NCBI GenBank assembly: GCA_023386585.1
Contig: JAEWJM010000007.1
Coordinates: forward strand, 62,001 to 126,000
Length of the DNA: 64,000 nucleotides
Direction: 5' to 3'
DNA from: Bacteroidota bacterium
GTDB lineage: Bacteria; Bacteroidota; Bacteroidia; Flavobacteriales; Flavobacteriaceae
Below the pieces are notes generated by a model. It saw only the letters and a list, made by a program, of their open reading frames with translations, was not told the DNA's origin and searched no databases. The translations under genes and the position numbers were made by a program. Of this stretch, positions 1 to 8,879 are shown in pieces (within the stretch, counting starts at the first letter, position 1; every line of letters starts with the position of its first letter).

Positions 1-319
1 CAAGAGCGACCTGGTATTGATTTGACGCAAAATATCCGCCCCAGATTGTGATAACACCCGGGAAGTCGTGTCGGATTCTTTTCGTGAACGGAATCGCCTG
101 CCGAAGCTGCGGCCCCGGCATCACTGTGGATCCGAAATATTTGAATTCGCCCGAGCGGAGATAGTTTTCAATTTTCTTCCACGGTTCTTTTTCAAGATTG
201 CCATCGACAAAAACATAGTCGTATTTTCCGTACACCGACGCGCCTACCTGCAGGATCGAATTCGGGATCCGGTGTTTGGCATTCGCGCTTCGCGGGTTAA
301 ATAGTAGGATCTTGTTCAT
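1..319 (-). CDS. B12-binding-like radical SAM protein, N-terminal part (cut by window edge)
   Basis: The reading frame opens with ATG at 319-317 and stays open to base 1, so only the first 106 codons are present. It starts MNKILLFNPRSANAK, followed by IPNSILQVGA and later a WGGYF segment. This is the pattern of the N-terminal Rossmann-like (B12-binding-type) domain of large radical SAM enzymes: a nucleotide-fold strand, a 'P-x-S-I-L' turn, then a G-G-x-x-x strand end. The DxHxxG cobalamin ligand motif is not visible. The CxxxCxxC cluster motif would lie beyond the left edge, so the radical SAM assignment rests on the N-terminal domain and on the two full-length relatives in the same operon (7419-8879 and 5277-6659). 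It begins 8 bases after the stop of the GT2 gene and is almost certainly the ninth gene of the same transcript. Confidence 0.7.
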   Translation of the reverse strand, partial: MNKILLFNPRSANAKHRIPNSILQVGASVYGKYDYVFVDGNLEKEPWKKIENYLRSGEFKYFGSTVMPGPQLRQAIPFTKRIRHDFPGVITIWGGYFASNQYQVAL

Positions 320-327
320 GTGGAATT

Positions 328-1209
328 TCAATTGGCGCCTTTAAGATATAACGAAAGACACATAAAAGCTGATTTCAAACCGCGGATGCTTGCGGGTGCC
401 GCCAGAAAGCTTTTTCCATAGAATTTCTTTGCAGCCGGCAGCTTTTTATCGTTCATATAAATGTAGGCATTTTTGCCATAAACACGGCTCAGCTGCTCTC
501 GGTAGCGCCATGCCGAAATTAGCTTCATTCCGCGCAATTTTTCCAGCGAAACGATAAAATCATCATAATGTGCGAAATTAATGTTGTCCGAAATGTTTTG
601 CCCGTGCTTGCGCATGACTGTCAACTTTTCCGTTTCAAAAAAGGCAATCAGTTGAGAAGCTGCGCGCAGATACAGATCGTGTTGCCCGTCAGTCAGGCGC
701 TCATCAAATAAACCAATTTTGTCCAATGCTTTTCGCGTAATCGTAAAAACCGGAAATGGAAGAATTTTATCGGCGAGCAAATTTTTAAATATGCTGCCCT
801 TAAATGATTGGCTATACGGAAATAACGGCCCGTCAATGGTGCGCTCCGGCTGGAACTCGATGTTGTGAAAGATAAAATCAACGTCCGGATGTGTTTCAAG
901 AATCGCTTTCATCCGGGACAATTTATTGCTCATCCAGATATCGTCCGAATCCAAAATGCAGATATTTTCGCCCTGCGATTTGCGGATTCCTTCATTGCGC
1001 AAAAAACTTCGCTTGTTGCCGTGCGGGAATCGGAAATACCTGATTCTGGGATCGTTGAAACTACTAACGACCGTTTCAGTTTCGTCGGTTGAGCCATCGT
1101 CGATAATGATGTGCTCAAAATCGGAAAAGTCCTGCGCGATGACACTTTGAATCGTATCCGCAATCAGCTTTGCGCGGTTATACGTGATCGTTACGATGCT
1201 AAACTTCAT
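328..1209 (-). CDS. Family 2 glycosyltransferase
   Basis: A 293-residue GT-A-fold transferase that would move a sugar from a nucleotide sugar to a lipid- or glycan-linked acceptor at the cytoplasmic face of the membrane. The N-terminus reads FSIVTITYNRAKLI, then IIIDDGSTDET (nucleotide binding), and the metal-binding D-x-D appears as ILDSDDIW near residue 90. No membrane segment is evident, so it is a soluble or peripheral GT2. The start overlaps the end of the ABC transporter gene by 11 bases (1199-1209), which points to translational coupling. The acceptor cannot be read from the sequence; the context suggests a surface glycan or glycolipid. Confidence 0.9.
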   Translation of the reverse strand: MKFSIVTITYNRAKLIADTIQSVIAQDFSDFEHIIIDDGSTDETETVVSSFNDPRIRYFRFPHGNKRSFLRNEGIRKSQGENICILDSDDIWMSNKLSRMKAILETHPDVDFIFHNIEFQPERTIDGPLFPYSQSFKGSIFKNLLADKILPFPVFTITRKALDKIGLFDERLTDGQHDLYLRAASQLIAFFETEKLTVMRKHGQNISDNINFAHYDDFIVSLEKLRGMKLISAWRYREQLSRVYGKNAYIYMNDKKLPAAKKFYGKSFLAAPASIRGLKSAFMCLSLYLKGAN

Positions 1210-2878
1210 TCAAGCTTCCATTTTCGAGTTCGTAAATCATATCGCAGTATTCCAAAACGTTCTCGTCGTGCGAGATCAGGATCACGGAAAGCCGTTCATT
1301 GTTGACGAGCTCGCGGATGAATGTCAGCACTATCCGCTCGTTATGCCGGTCGAGCTGGTTTGTGGCTTCGTCCAAAATCAGTATTTGCGGATTCAGATAA
1401 AGCGCCCGAAGTAGCGCCAGCTTTTGCTTTTGGCCGCCGGAAAGTTTTTGTCCGTTATGACCGGTCGCTGCGTTTAGTCCACCCTCGTGCGCTGTTATAA
1501 CTTCATCAAAAGCTAATGATTGTGCGAGAGTTCGTATCCGATCGTAATCAATCTCGCTCGATTGCCCGCCAAGCGCTACGTTTTCAATTATGGATCCCGA
1601 AAAAACAAACGGATCCTGCGTTACATAGCCTGTGTTGCGAAGAATGGAATGCGATTTCGCAACCGGCTTTCCATCGAGTAGAATTTCACCGGAATTGGGC
1701 TCGATCAGCTTGAGCAACAAGTGCAGAAACGTCGTTTTTCCTGTTCCCGAGCGGCCTTTTATTCCGGCAATCGTTCCCTTTTTCAGGATAAAGTTGGCAT
1801 TTTCGAATAGCGGTTCCCCGCCTTCATAACCGAAATTGATGTTGCGGGCGTGCAGTGCACTTTGGAAAACGAAAACTGAATCGGAAACTTCAATGGTCGT
1901 TTTTTGGTTTTTTCGAATGGCGGCGATAGTATAATGGTACGATTTCAATGACGATGAGGCGATAATCAGCCGGTTCAATGACGGAACAAGCCTGAAAAAT
2001 ACCGACGCCATGAACGTGATCAAGAGGATTTTCACGTCGGCGGAGGCGTATTTCGACAAATAAAGAACCAGAAGGCTGATGATGCATATCACGATAATCT
2101 CAACATATTTCGCGTTCGAGATCTTGACTGCCGACAAATACGAATAGCTTCGGTTCAGGTTGCGGTTTGAAGCGTCGAAACGGGCTGCAAATTCGCGTTC
2201 CGTTCCCGAAGAACGAATCTCAAAAAATCCGTTTACAAGGTCGAGCAAATGATTGACATTCGACCGGTAATCTGCTGAAAGGCTTTTGCTCACAGCGCGA
2301 AGCCGCAATCGCCGCAACAGATTCATGGCGAGCAAAAGGACTGTGAACGTAACGGCGATAAGGAGTGAGATGAATGGAAAAAAGTAGAGTCCGACCAGTG
2401 CAATCGAAGCGATGATGACGCCATCGGAAAAAATCGTGATAAGGGAAAGAAGCACGTTACTGACGAAATTATTTGGGACTTCAATCGTATTTTTGACTAT
2501 TTCGCCTTTGTCGAGGTTTTGATAAGCCAAATAGTTTTCATGAAGCAGCGATTGTGCGAAATTGGTTGAAATTTCAGCCGATATATCGAACATCACTTTG
2601 TTCTGGTACCGGATGATCCGAATAGCGACAAGGTTTTTTGCGATAAAAAAAGCAACCAGCAGCACTATGCTGACAGTAAGGTTTTGAATGTTGACGAAGC
2701 GGTGTAAAATTGTACTCTTATCCGAGATCGCCAGCATCAGGAAAGGAAGCAGGTAGGCAATCGAAAGCAAATCCAGAATGACATTAACCAGCGAAAGCAG
2801 GAATACAGGTAAGATCTTAGGCCGGTAAGCCAGCGGAACGCAGGACAGTATCGACTTTATTTTGCGTTTACCGATCAT
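1199..2878 (-). CDS. ABC exporter, fused membrane and ATPase domains (MsbA/PglK-like)
   Basis: A half-transporter of 559 residues with about six membrane helices in residues 20-310 and an ATPase domain from about 340. Walker A is GRSGTGKTT (375-383), the signature LSGGQ (479-483), Walker B ILILDEA (about 499-505) and the switch histidine lies in ILISHDE (537). The architecture is that of type IV exporters such as MsbA, PglK or WlaB, which flip lipid A, lipid-linked oligosaccharides or hydrophobic peptides; it should act as a homodimer. I chose ATG 2878 over an open frame reaching 2983 because it leaves an 11-base overlap with the GT4 gene, has GGAG a few bases upstream, and gives the family length. 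Lying among glycosyltransferases, it probably exports the finished lipid-linked product. Confidence 0.88.
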   Translation of the reverse strand: MIGKRKIKSILSCVPLAYRPKILPVFLLSLVNVILDLLSIAYLLPFLMLAISDKSTILHRFVNIQNLTVSIVLLVAFFIAKNLVAIRIIRYQNKVMFDISAEISTNFAQSLLHENYLAYQNLDKGEIVKNTIEVPNNFVSNVLLSLITIFSDGVIIASIALVGLYFFPFISLLIAVTFTVLLLAMNLLRRLRLRAVSKSLSADYRSNVNHLLDLVNGFFEIRSSGTEREFAARFDASNRNLNRSYSYLSAVKISNAKYVEIIVICIISLLVLYLSKYASADVKILLITFMASVFFRLVPSLNRLIIASSSLKSYHYTIAAIRKNQKTTIEVSDSVFVFQSALHARNINFGYEGGEPLFENANFILKKGTIAGIKGRSGTGKTTFLHLLLKLIEPNSGEILLDGKPVAKSHSILRNTGYVTQDPFVFSGSIIENVALGGQSSEIDYDRIRTLAQSLAFDEVITAHEGGLNAATGHNGQKLSGGQKQKLALLRALYLNPQILILDEATNQLDRHNERIVLTFIRELVNNERLSVILISHDENVLEYCDMIYELENGSLNEV

Positions 2879-3896
2879 AAAGCTCCAGGTATTGTTTGAC
2901 TGTTTTTTCAATTCTAAAAGGATTTTCCGCCGGCGCAAAGCCCGATTCGAGCAACGCAATGCATTTTTCGGCGAAGTCTTCAACGCTTTCGGCGGTTTTC
3001 CAATTCGCGGACGGAAAATAGCACCCGGTTTTAAAAGAAACTACCTTGGTTTCCGACTGAAGCGCTTCCGGAAAGATCATCCCAAAACTTTCGTAACGGC
3101 TAGTGTGCAACAAAATCCTGGCACGCGAAATCGCTTCGAGTGTTTGTTCATGCGATAATCGGCCTTTCAGTTTAATTGTATCTTCAAGGCCAAGTCTTTT
3201 TATCTGGCGTCGCAGAATTTCCTCTTCCGGACCGCTTCCGACGATTGCCACACCGATTTTCCGCGTTTCGCGTATTTTTTGGATAACATCCACAAACAAA
3301 CTGAAATTCTTGAGCTTTGTCAGTGAACCAACTCCTATGATGTCGATTGTTTTGTCCGATTTTGCTCTGCCTGCAGCGATTCCCCACGGAATTACATCGG
3401 CATCAATTCCATAATTTATTTTGAAGATGCCGCGTTGGAATTCGGACACACAAACCAGCCGCATTTTTGTCGAGGCCAACAACTTTGCATAAATATTTCG
3501 CGGCAAAGCGTCCTGGCCCATTACGGTCGTTACATGGCCGATCTTATATCGCGTAGCGAGCCGGTTCCCGATAAAACTGCATTCGCCAAGCCAAAAGGAA
3601 TGAATGATGTCGACGGGCATTTCCGAATTGATAACGTTGAATTTTCGCATCGCCCGACGCCACAAAAACGGTTTCATAATTTTCGTTGATCCGCCAAGTG
3701 TATGGACTTGAATTTCATTCCATTTGTAGTTATATTTTGCTTTCGGATAATGCAGCGGCAGGATCGTAAGGTTGATATTCGGAACCTGCGCCAACGCCAA
3801 TGCAAAAACGTGCAAGGCCGGAATACACGCAGTATCCTGTTCATCAGCCGGAAATCCGGGCGTGATAACAACAATATGTTTACTTTTTTGATTCAA
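2868..3896 (-). CDS. Family 4 glycosyltransferase (GT-B fold)
   Basis: The protein has the two-domain GT-B pattern: an N-terminal HIVVITPGFP strand with acceptor-domain histidines (IIHSFWLGE), and a C-terminal donor domain with GVGSLTKLKNF, a GSGPEEE loop and the E-x7-E signature ESFGMIFPE. It should transfer a sugar with retention of configuration. The frame is open back to an ATG at 4016, but that would overlap the upstream gene by 137 bases. The TTG at 3896 starts just before the first conserved strand and overlaps by only 17 bases, so I prefer it (342 residues). A TTG at 3938 is a further option. No convincing Shine-Dalgarno sequence separates them. Confidence 0.85.
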   Translation of the reverse strand: MNQKSKHIVVITPGFPADEQDTACIPALHVFALALAQVPNINLTILPLHYPKAKYNYKWNEIQVHTLGGSTKIMKPFLWRRAMRKFNVINSEMPVDIIHSFWLGECSFIGNRLATRYKIGHVTTVMGQDALPRNIYAKLLASTKMRLVCVSEFQRGIFKINYGIDADVIPWGIAAGRAKSDKTIDIIGVGSLTKLKNFSLFVDVIQKIRETRKIGVAIVGSGPEEEILRRQIKRLGLEDTIKLKGRLSHEQTLEAISRARILLHTSRYESFGMIFPEALQSETKVVSFKTGCYFPSANWKTAESVEDFAEKCIALLESGFAPAENPFRIEKTVKQYLELYDR

Positions 3897-5280
3897 TCCG
3901 ATACAGGGTAAAGTTGGCGATTGATTTAATTGTTGCAAGCCTGTAATTCGTGTTGAGACGGCGCCAATTGATTTCCGGGTTTTTTCCGGCCCATTGTTTT
4001 TCAATTTGCCGCGCATCGACTAAAATTAGGGCGTTCGGAGTAAAGTTGGCCAGTTCATCCCTCCACAAGCTTTTATAATTGAAATCCATATTGCGCCCTT
4101 TCATCGCGATATCGATATCGAAAGCGTAAAGAGTTGCCGACTCATATTGCTGCATTTCTGCGCAAATCCGCTGCTCAAGCCGGTTGCGTTCAACAAAGGG
4201 TTTCAGATAATAAGCAGTTAATAAAAGTTGGATGGTGGCGACAATCGCAAACGTAATTTTCTTTTGCGTGCCTTCGCCCAGCATCCGCGAAAGCGCAGGA
4301 TACAATAATGCGATTATAAAAGGGAACGACAAAATCAGGAAGCGCTTGTTCTGGAATGGGATTCCGGCAAGAAAAAGCGCATACAATCCGATAGCAACAA
4401 GCAACATTTTTTGATTGACGGATAATTTTTTGACCTTGGAAAAGAATAGCGGTAAGGCGAAAAATCCAGCAAACAGAAACGCTGGATGGAATATGGAAAA
4501 TAGCACGTAGATCAGGTTAATTGTGCTGTAATGCATGCGTCCATCGATGGTTTCAAAATCGTTTCTGATCAGATTTAGCGGATTCCAGTTAAGCAGCCAC
4601 TGATGCGAGAGGAACTCGGCTGGATGATGCGGCCGCAGCAGGAAATGCGGAACGGCAATAATCATGGCGGCAATCAACGATACGCAAAGCAACAACCATT
4701 GGCGTTCACGTAAAAGTTTGACCAATGCGTAAATTGCGAAAGGAACGAGAATAACCGCCGAGGCATATCGGGTAAAGAAAGCAAATGCCGCAGCAACAAC
4801 TCCAAGAAGAAAAAAACGCGCGGTCAATCGCCCGGCAAATTTCAGGAAATAATACGCCGCGATCACGCAGAAGCAGCATGCGAGCAAATCGGACATTGCA
4901 AGAATCGAGTGCACAAGAACAAACGGAGAAAGGGTGAAAAACAAAAATGGGATTTCATCTGTTTTCCGATAAATCAGCCGAATCAGTTTCTGGAGGTAAG
5001 CCGTCGTAATGATCAGCGAAACCGCCGAAACGAATTGAAGCGAAACGGCCATATTGTTGAACACCGAATCGGCTAAGGCAGCAACTGCCGGATAGTATAT
5101 TCCCCAGAAATAATCACCGGGGTTTTGGCCTGTCAGCATGGAATTCTTCAACGCCATTGCAAACCGTTGGTACTCATAGGCATCCTGGCCGTAGCGTCCG
5201 TCAAATCCTAACCCGAAACAAATCGCCAGCCAGAATAACAGCGGGAATGCGAGCAGGGCGTATTTATTGAACGGTTTCAT
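3880..5280 (-). CDS. Polytopic membrane glycosyltransferase, GT39/ArnT-like (GT-C fold)
   Basis: A 466-residue protein made mostly of membrane helices, ending in a soluble C-terminal tail of about 80 residues. The first outside loop after helix 1 carries acidic and aromatic residues (GFDGRYGQDAYEY), where the catalytic Asp/Glu of GT-C enzymes sits. ArnT, PMT and related enzymes use polyprenyl-phosphate sugars and add the sugar on the periplasmic side, which would fit a gene between radical SAM, GT4 and exporter genes. Start ATG 5280 overlaps the preceding stop by 4 bases (ATGA), a coupled arrangement. The exact donor and acceptor are unknown, and members of this superfamily are hard to separate by eye. 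Confidence 0.75.
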   Translation of the reverse strand: MKPFNKYALLAFPLLFWLAICFGLGFDGRYGQDAYEYQRFAMALKNSMLTGQNPGDYFWGIYYPAVAALADSVFNNMAVSLQFVSAVSLIITTAYLQKLIRLIYRKTDEIPFLFFTLSPFVLVHSILAMSDLLACCFCVIAAYYFLKFAGRLTARFFLLGVVAAAFAFFTRYASAVILVPFAIYALVKLLRERQWLLLCVSLIAAMIIAVPHFLLRPHHPAEFLSHQWLLNWNPLNLIRNDFETIDGRMHYSTINLIYVLFSIFHPAFLFAGFFALPLFFSKVKKLSVNQKMLLVAIGLYALFLAGIPFQNKRFLILSFPFIIALLYPALSRMLGEGTQKKITFAIVATIQLLLTAYYLKPFVERNRLEQRICAEMQQYESATLYAFDIDIAMKGRNMDFNYKSLWRDELANFTPNALILVDARQIEKQWAGKNPEINWRRLNTNYRLATIKSIANFTLYRIESKK

Positions 5281-6659
5281 TTGTTGATTGCCATGAACAT
5301 TCCGGCAAGGATCGATTTCGTTTTCAGTTTTAGCATTTTTGCGGCATTTCGGCTCTTTCGCTGTGCTTCTCGGTGAAATTCGACTTCACTGACCACTTTT
5401 GAAACTGCATATTCATAAAATTTTCGCCGATAAGTACGTTTAAAATCGATTTCCCTATCGGTGGATGTTTCCCATTGATGATTGCTTATAATTGCATTTT
5501 CAACTTCATTGTAGAGCGAAGTTCCCTTGATCGGATAGGCAATTGTTATGGTGTAATGCGTCGGGTTGGCTTCCTTGAGGTAGCGTATCGTTTGTTCGAT
5601 GTCGGATTTCGTTTCGCCCGGATAACCAACCATTATGAAAGTTCCGGTTTCGATTCCCATTGAATTTGTTTCCTGTATGATGTTTTTTACAGTGTCAACG
5701 TTTACGCGGCGGTCCATCAGGTCGATAATTTTCTGAGAGCCGCTTTCGGCGCCAATCCAGATCCGATAACAGCCGCTTTCGCGCAAAAGCTGAAGAATCT
5801 CTGTATTCAGGCGTTCTGCACGGGTAATGCATTCAAAAGGAATGACAGCGTCGTTTGCGAATATTGCATCGCGAAATGCACCGAGCCATTTGTGGCTGAT
5901 CGTAAAAACATCATCAACGAACCAGATCGTGTCGGGATTATAAGTTTGTTTCAGCATCGCCATTTCCTCGGCAACAAGTATTGCCGGCCGGCGTCGGTAG
6001 CTTTGGCCGTAAACAGCGGTGCTGCACCATTTGCACGTGTACGGACAACCGCGCTGCGTTGAAATTGTCATCGAGCTTTTTCCGTGGTTTTCTTTCCACG
6101 TCTGCAGGTATTTTTCCATTGGCGCCGCCGCCCTGTTCGGCAATGGCAGATTGTCAAGTTCCCTGAATTTGGTTCGCGGGGTGGTTTTTACAAGCATTCC
6201 GTTTTTCAGAACCGCAATTCCGTTAACGCTTTCTGAATCTTCGCCGCTGCTAATTACTTTATAAAGTTCGGCCATGGTTTCTTCGCCTTCGCCGATGACC
6301 AAAAAATCCGCTCCCGACTTTAAATAATTTTCACAGTTATAGGTTACGTCCGGACCGCCAAGAACTATTTTCGGAAAACCGTATTCCGGATTTGATTTCA
6401 GGATTTTCATCAGTCGGACGACCTCGATTTTGGTCATCAGGTTGGCATAAATAGCCACGATCTTTGGTTTGTGCTTTCCGATGAACGCCAATTGGTCTTC
6501 TTTGGATGAAAAAGTGCTGTCGAAGACTTCATTTGGAATTCCTTGCTGCGTTAAATAGGATGAAACATAGAGCAAACCGAGCGGCGGATACGGTCGCATG
6601 ATCTTTTGCTCTTTCGCGTCCGCAGACAGAAAATAGGTGTGTGTCAGCAGGATGCTCAT
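5277..6659 (-). CDS. Radical SAM enzyme with B12-binding-like N-terminal domain
   Basis: A 460-residue enzyme. Residues 1-150 form a Rossmann-like domain (MRPYPPLGLLYVSS, KIVLGGPDV, FLVIGEGEET), typical of the B12-binding radical SAM class that includes methyltransferases and ring-forming enzymes. The cluster motif is C205-x3-C209-x2-C212 in RGCPYTCKWC, followed by the radical SAM barrel (IWFVDDVF, RIWIGAESGSQ, GTFIMVGYPGET). The DxHxxG motif that holds cobalamin base-off is not present; the matching position reads VFDSTF. It may bind cobalamin base-on or have lost it. It is a paralogue of the 7419-8879 product. Start ATG 6659 overlaps the methyltransferase stop by 4 bases. Substrate unknown; C-methylation or rearrangement of a sugar or lipid is an inference from context. 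Confidence 0.85.
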   Translation of the reverse strand: MSILLTHTYFLSADAKEQKIMRPYPPLGLLYVSSYLTQQGIPNEVFDSTFSSKEDQLAFIGKHKPKIVAIYANLMTKIEVVRLMKILKSNPEYGFPKIVLGGPDVTYNCENYLKSGADFLVIGEGEETMAELYKVISSGEDSESVNGIAVLKNGMLVKTTPRTKFRELDNLPLPNRAAAPMEKYLQTWKENHGKSSMTISTQRGCPYTCKWCSTAVYGQSYRRRPAILVAEEMAMLKQTYNPDTIWFVDDVFTISHKWLGAFRDAIFANDAVIPFECITRAERLNTEILQLLRESGCYRIWIGAESGSQKIIDLMDRRVNVDTVKNIIQETNSMGIETGTFIMVGYPGETKSDIEQTIRYLKEANPTHYTITIAYPIKGTSLYNEVENAIISNHQWETSTDREIDFKRTYRRKFYEYAVSKVVSEVEFHREAQRKSRNAAKMLKLKTKSILAGMFMAINK

Positions 6660-7429
6660 CTTTTCTGAAGTGCGATTAAATAATGATCGGCGTATTTTGC
6701 AAACGATGAAGAGCAGGCAACTTTGTCAAGTCGGTTAAGGAAAGCAATCAGCGAAGGCTGCTTCTTAAAATGCGGTTCGAGATATGATGGCGGAACGAAC
6801 AGGCCGATCGGCTTGATTTGCACGACAGACAGTTCCTTTGCCATAGCCACAATTTCGGACGGATTATAATAAAAAACCGGAACCTGATTGCCGTTGACAT
6901 TTGCGGAAAGCTGTCGTTGACGGCGATTGTAATTGGCTTTTTGGCCTTTCAATCGGAAATACAATTGTTCCCAGGCGGTATTCCGCGGCATGATAACCAG
7001 TATTAGCAACCCATTTTGCCGGAGCAACTTTGAGGAATCGGAAATAAAAGCAGCAATCTCGTCGTGCGAAAGGCAGTTCAACCCGCCGAAGTTTGAAAAA
7101 ACGAGATCGAACTCGCGACCGCCAAAATCGGTTGAAATGTTTCGAAGGTCTGCCTCGCAGAAGCGTATCGATCCGTTGAGCTGCTTTTTTCGGGCCTTAG
7201 CGAGCATTTCTGGGGAAATATCGGACGCTGTCACCCGCAGATTCCTGGTGGCAAACCAAAGCGCGTCTTCGCCGGTTCCGCAGTTAACTTCAAGAATATC
7301 GGATACTTTCTGCTTTTCAAGTAATTTTTCCAAGTGATGATGAACCTGGCGGCGCTGCGCTCTTCCAATGACCGAATGGGTGAATTGCTCATCGTAAACG
7401 GCTGCGGCAATATCAAAATCAGCTTCCAT
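6656..7429 (-). CDS. Class I SAM-dependent methyltransferase
   Basis: A 257-residue Rossmann-fold methyltransferase. Motif I is ILEVNCGTGEDA (about residues 45-56), the acidic end of strand 2 is in ASDISPEML, and motif IV is FDLVFSNFGGLN. The arrangement is that of the UbiE/Methyltransf_11 and _25 group of small-molecule and sugar methyltransferases. The start overlaps the radical SAM gene 7419-8879 by 11 bases, and its end overlaps the next radical SAM gene by 4. It sits between two radical SAM genes, so it may add an O- or N-methyl group to the same product; that is inference. No membrane segment or signal peptide. Confidence 0.85.
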   Translation of the reverse strand: MEADFDIAAAVYDEQFTHSVIGRAQRRQVHHHLEKLLEKQKVSDILEVNCGTGEDALWFATRNLRVTASDISPEMLAKARKKQLNGSIRFCEADLRNISTDFGGREFDLVFSNFGGLNCLSHDEIAAFISDSSKLLRQNGLLILVIMPRNTAWEQLYFRLKGQKANYNRRQRQLSANVNGNQVPVFYYNPSEIVAMAKELSVVQIKPIGLFVPPSYLEPHFKKQPSLIAFLNRLDKVACSSSFAKYADHYLIALQKR

Positions 7430-8879
7430 TTTGAAGTCGTTTTAGCCAAAGCCGGTCGATTAAAGCGCTCGGAATGTAGTAGCCAAGTTTGGTAACCGAT
7501 TTAATTTTCCCGAAATCAAGTTCGCCCGGATCACTCAATATGCTGCGAAGATTGCGAAATCCCTGCAGTTTTCGGAATTCCTTGTGTACATAGCGCTGCA
7601 GATTCCGGTAGTAGCCGGTTCTGTAAGTTCCGTTGAACATCATCTCAAGATCATCGGAATCGGACCAGTTTTGCTTCGTAGTCAACTGCTCCCGAACGCG
7701 ATCGTAAAAAGGGGTTCCCGGCAACGGATAAGAAACCGAGATCCCGATGTTGTCCGGCATCAGCTCTTTGACCATTTTTATGGTGCGGCGGATATCTTCT
7801 GCTTTTTCGCCCGGATAACCAAACTGCAGAAAAAACGCCACTCGGATGTTTCGTGATTTGAGCATCCGCGTAGCTTCGTAAATCTGTGACACGGTGGTTC
7901 CTTTATCCATTGCATCAAGGATTTTTTGCGAAGCGCTTTCGGCACCGACCCAAACTTCTTCAAGTCCGGAAGCAGCAAGAAGATCAATTGTGTTTTCCTT
8001 TAGCAACAAGTCAACGCGACTTTGGATATAGTATGAAATAACCAATTTCCGCCTGAAAAGTTCCTGCCGGAACTGCCTTACCCAATCGGGTTTGAGTCCA
8101 AAAATATCATCACACATCCAGAACCGTTTGACGCCATACGATTGCCGCAGGAATTCGATCTGTTCCGCGATATATTGCGGCGAATGTGAATTGTACCGGT
8201 TGCCATAAATGGGTTTTGCGCACCAGTTGCATTTGTAAGGGCAGCCGCGTGTGGTTGCAATATTCAGTGTGAATGGCTGACCGCTTTTGGCCCAGATCAG
8301 TTTATAGCTGTTGATGTCGACCAAATCCCACGCGGGGAGCGGCAAAGTGTCCAGGTCGCGCAGCACTTCCCGTGGCGGGTTCAGCCTCACCTGGCCGTCG
8401 ACTTTAAATACAATTCCGTTTATCTGATCGGGAGTATTGCCTGTTTCGAGTTGGCTTATCAGCTCCAGCAATGTTTGTTCGCCTTCGCCACGGATGATGT
8501 AATCGGCGCCGGCATCGAGGTATTTTTCGTAATGATCGGTCGAATCCGAGCTGCAAACGATCACCGTGCTGCGACAATCTTTGGCTTTGCGAACCATTTC
8601 GAGGCACGCTTCACGCATTATCGTCAGGCACATTTTTGTAAGGTAATTGAAGCCATCATCGTAAATCACCAGGAACTTTGGCTTTCGGGAAGCAATTTCA
8701 GGAAGAACTTCTGCCGGACCGGAAGCGAGTGCGCTATCGAGCAAATCAACGTCGTATCCGTTCGAACGCAGCAGGGCAGCGGCATAGAGCGTGCCGAGAG
8801 GCGGAAAAGGCGTCTTGTTTTTCCACTGTTTCGGGTCGAGACGGTAGAAATAGGAATGTGAAAATAAAATTTCAGACAT
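7419..8879 (-). CDS. Radical SAM enzyme with B12-binding-like N-terminal domain
   Basis: A 486-residue enzyme from ATG 8879. The N-terminal Rossmann-like domain has KTPFPPLGTLYAA, VDLLDSAL and YIIRGEGEQTLLEL. The [4Fe-4S] motif is C213-x3-C217-x2-C220 in RGCPYKCNWC, and the barrel shows FWMCDDIFG, EVWVGAESASQ and FFLQFGYPGE. As in its paralogue, no DxHxxG is visible. An in-frame ATG lies six codons upstream (8897), but 8879 is preceded by a purine-rich AGAAAG and overlaps the preceding stop by 8 bases, matching the overlaps in the rest of the operon. Catalytic outcome cannot be predicted. It lies directly after the nucleotidyltransferase-fold gene. Confidence 0.85.
   Translation of the reverse strand: MSEILFSHSYFYRLDPKQWKNKTPFPPLGTLYAAALLRSNGYDVDLLDSALASGPAEVLPEIASRKPKFLVIYDDGFNYLTKMCLTIMREACLEMVRKAKDCRSTVIVCSSDSTDHYEKYLDAGADYIIRGEGEQTLLELISQLETGNTPDQINGIVFKVDGQVRLNPPREVLRDLDTLPLPAWDLVDINSYKLIWAKSGQPFTLNIATTRGCPYKCNWCAKPIYGNRYNSHSPQYIAEQIEFLRQSYGVKRFWMCDDIFGLKPDWVRQFRQELFRRKLVISYYIQSRVDLLLKENTIDLLAASGLEEVWVGAESASQKILDAMDKGTTVSQIYEATRMLKSRNIRVAFFLQFGYPGEKAEDIRRTIKMVKELMPDNIGISVSYPLPGTPFYDRVREQLTTKQNWSDSDDLEMMFNGTYRTGYYRNLQRYVHKEFRKLQGFRNLRSILSDPGELDFGKIKSVTKLGYYIPSALIDRLWLKRLQNGS

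Noticed and set aside
2879..2983. N-terminal extension of the ABC exporter to 2983
   Set aside because: The extra 35 residues are not family-like, overlap the GT4 gene deeply, and a GGAG precedes ATG 2878.
3897..4016. N-terminal extension of the GT4 gene to ATG 4016
   Set aside because: It would overlap the upstream membrane gene by 137 bases and adds residues before the first conserved strand.
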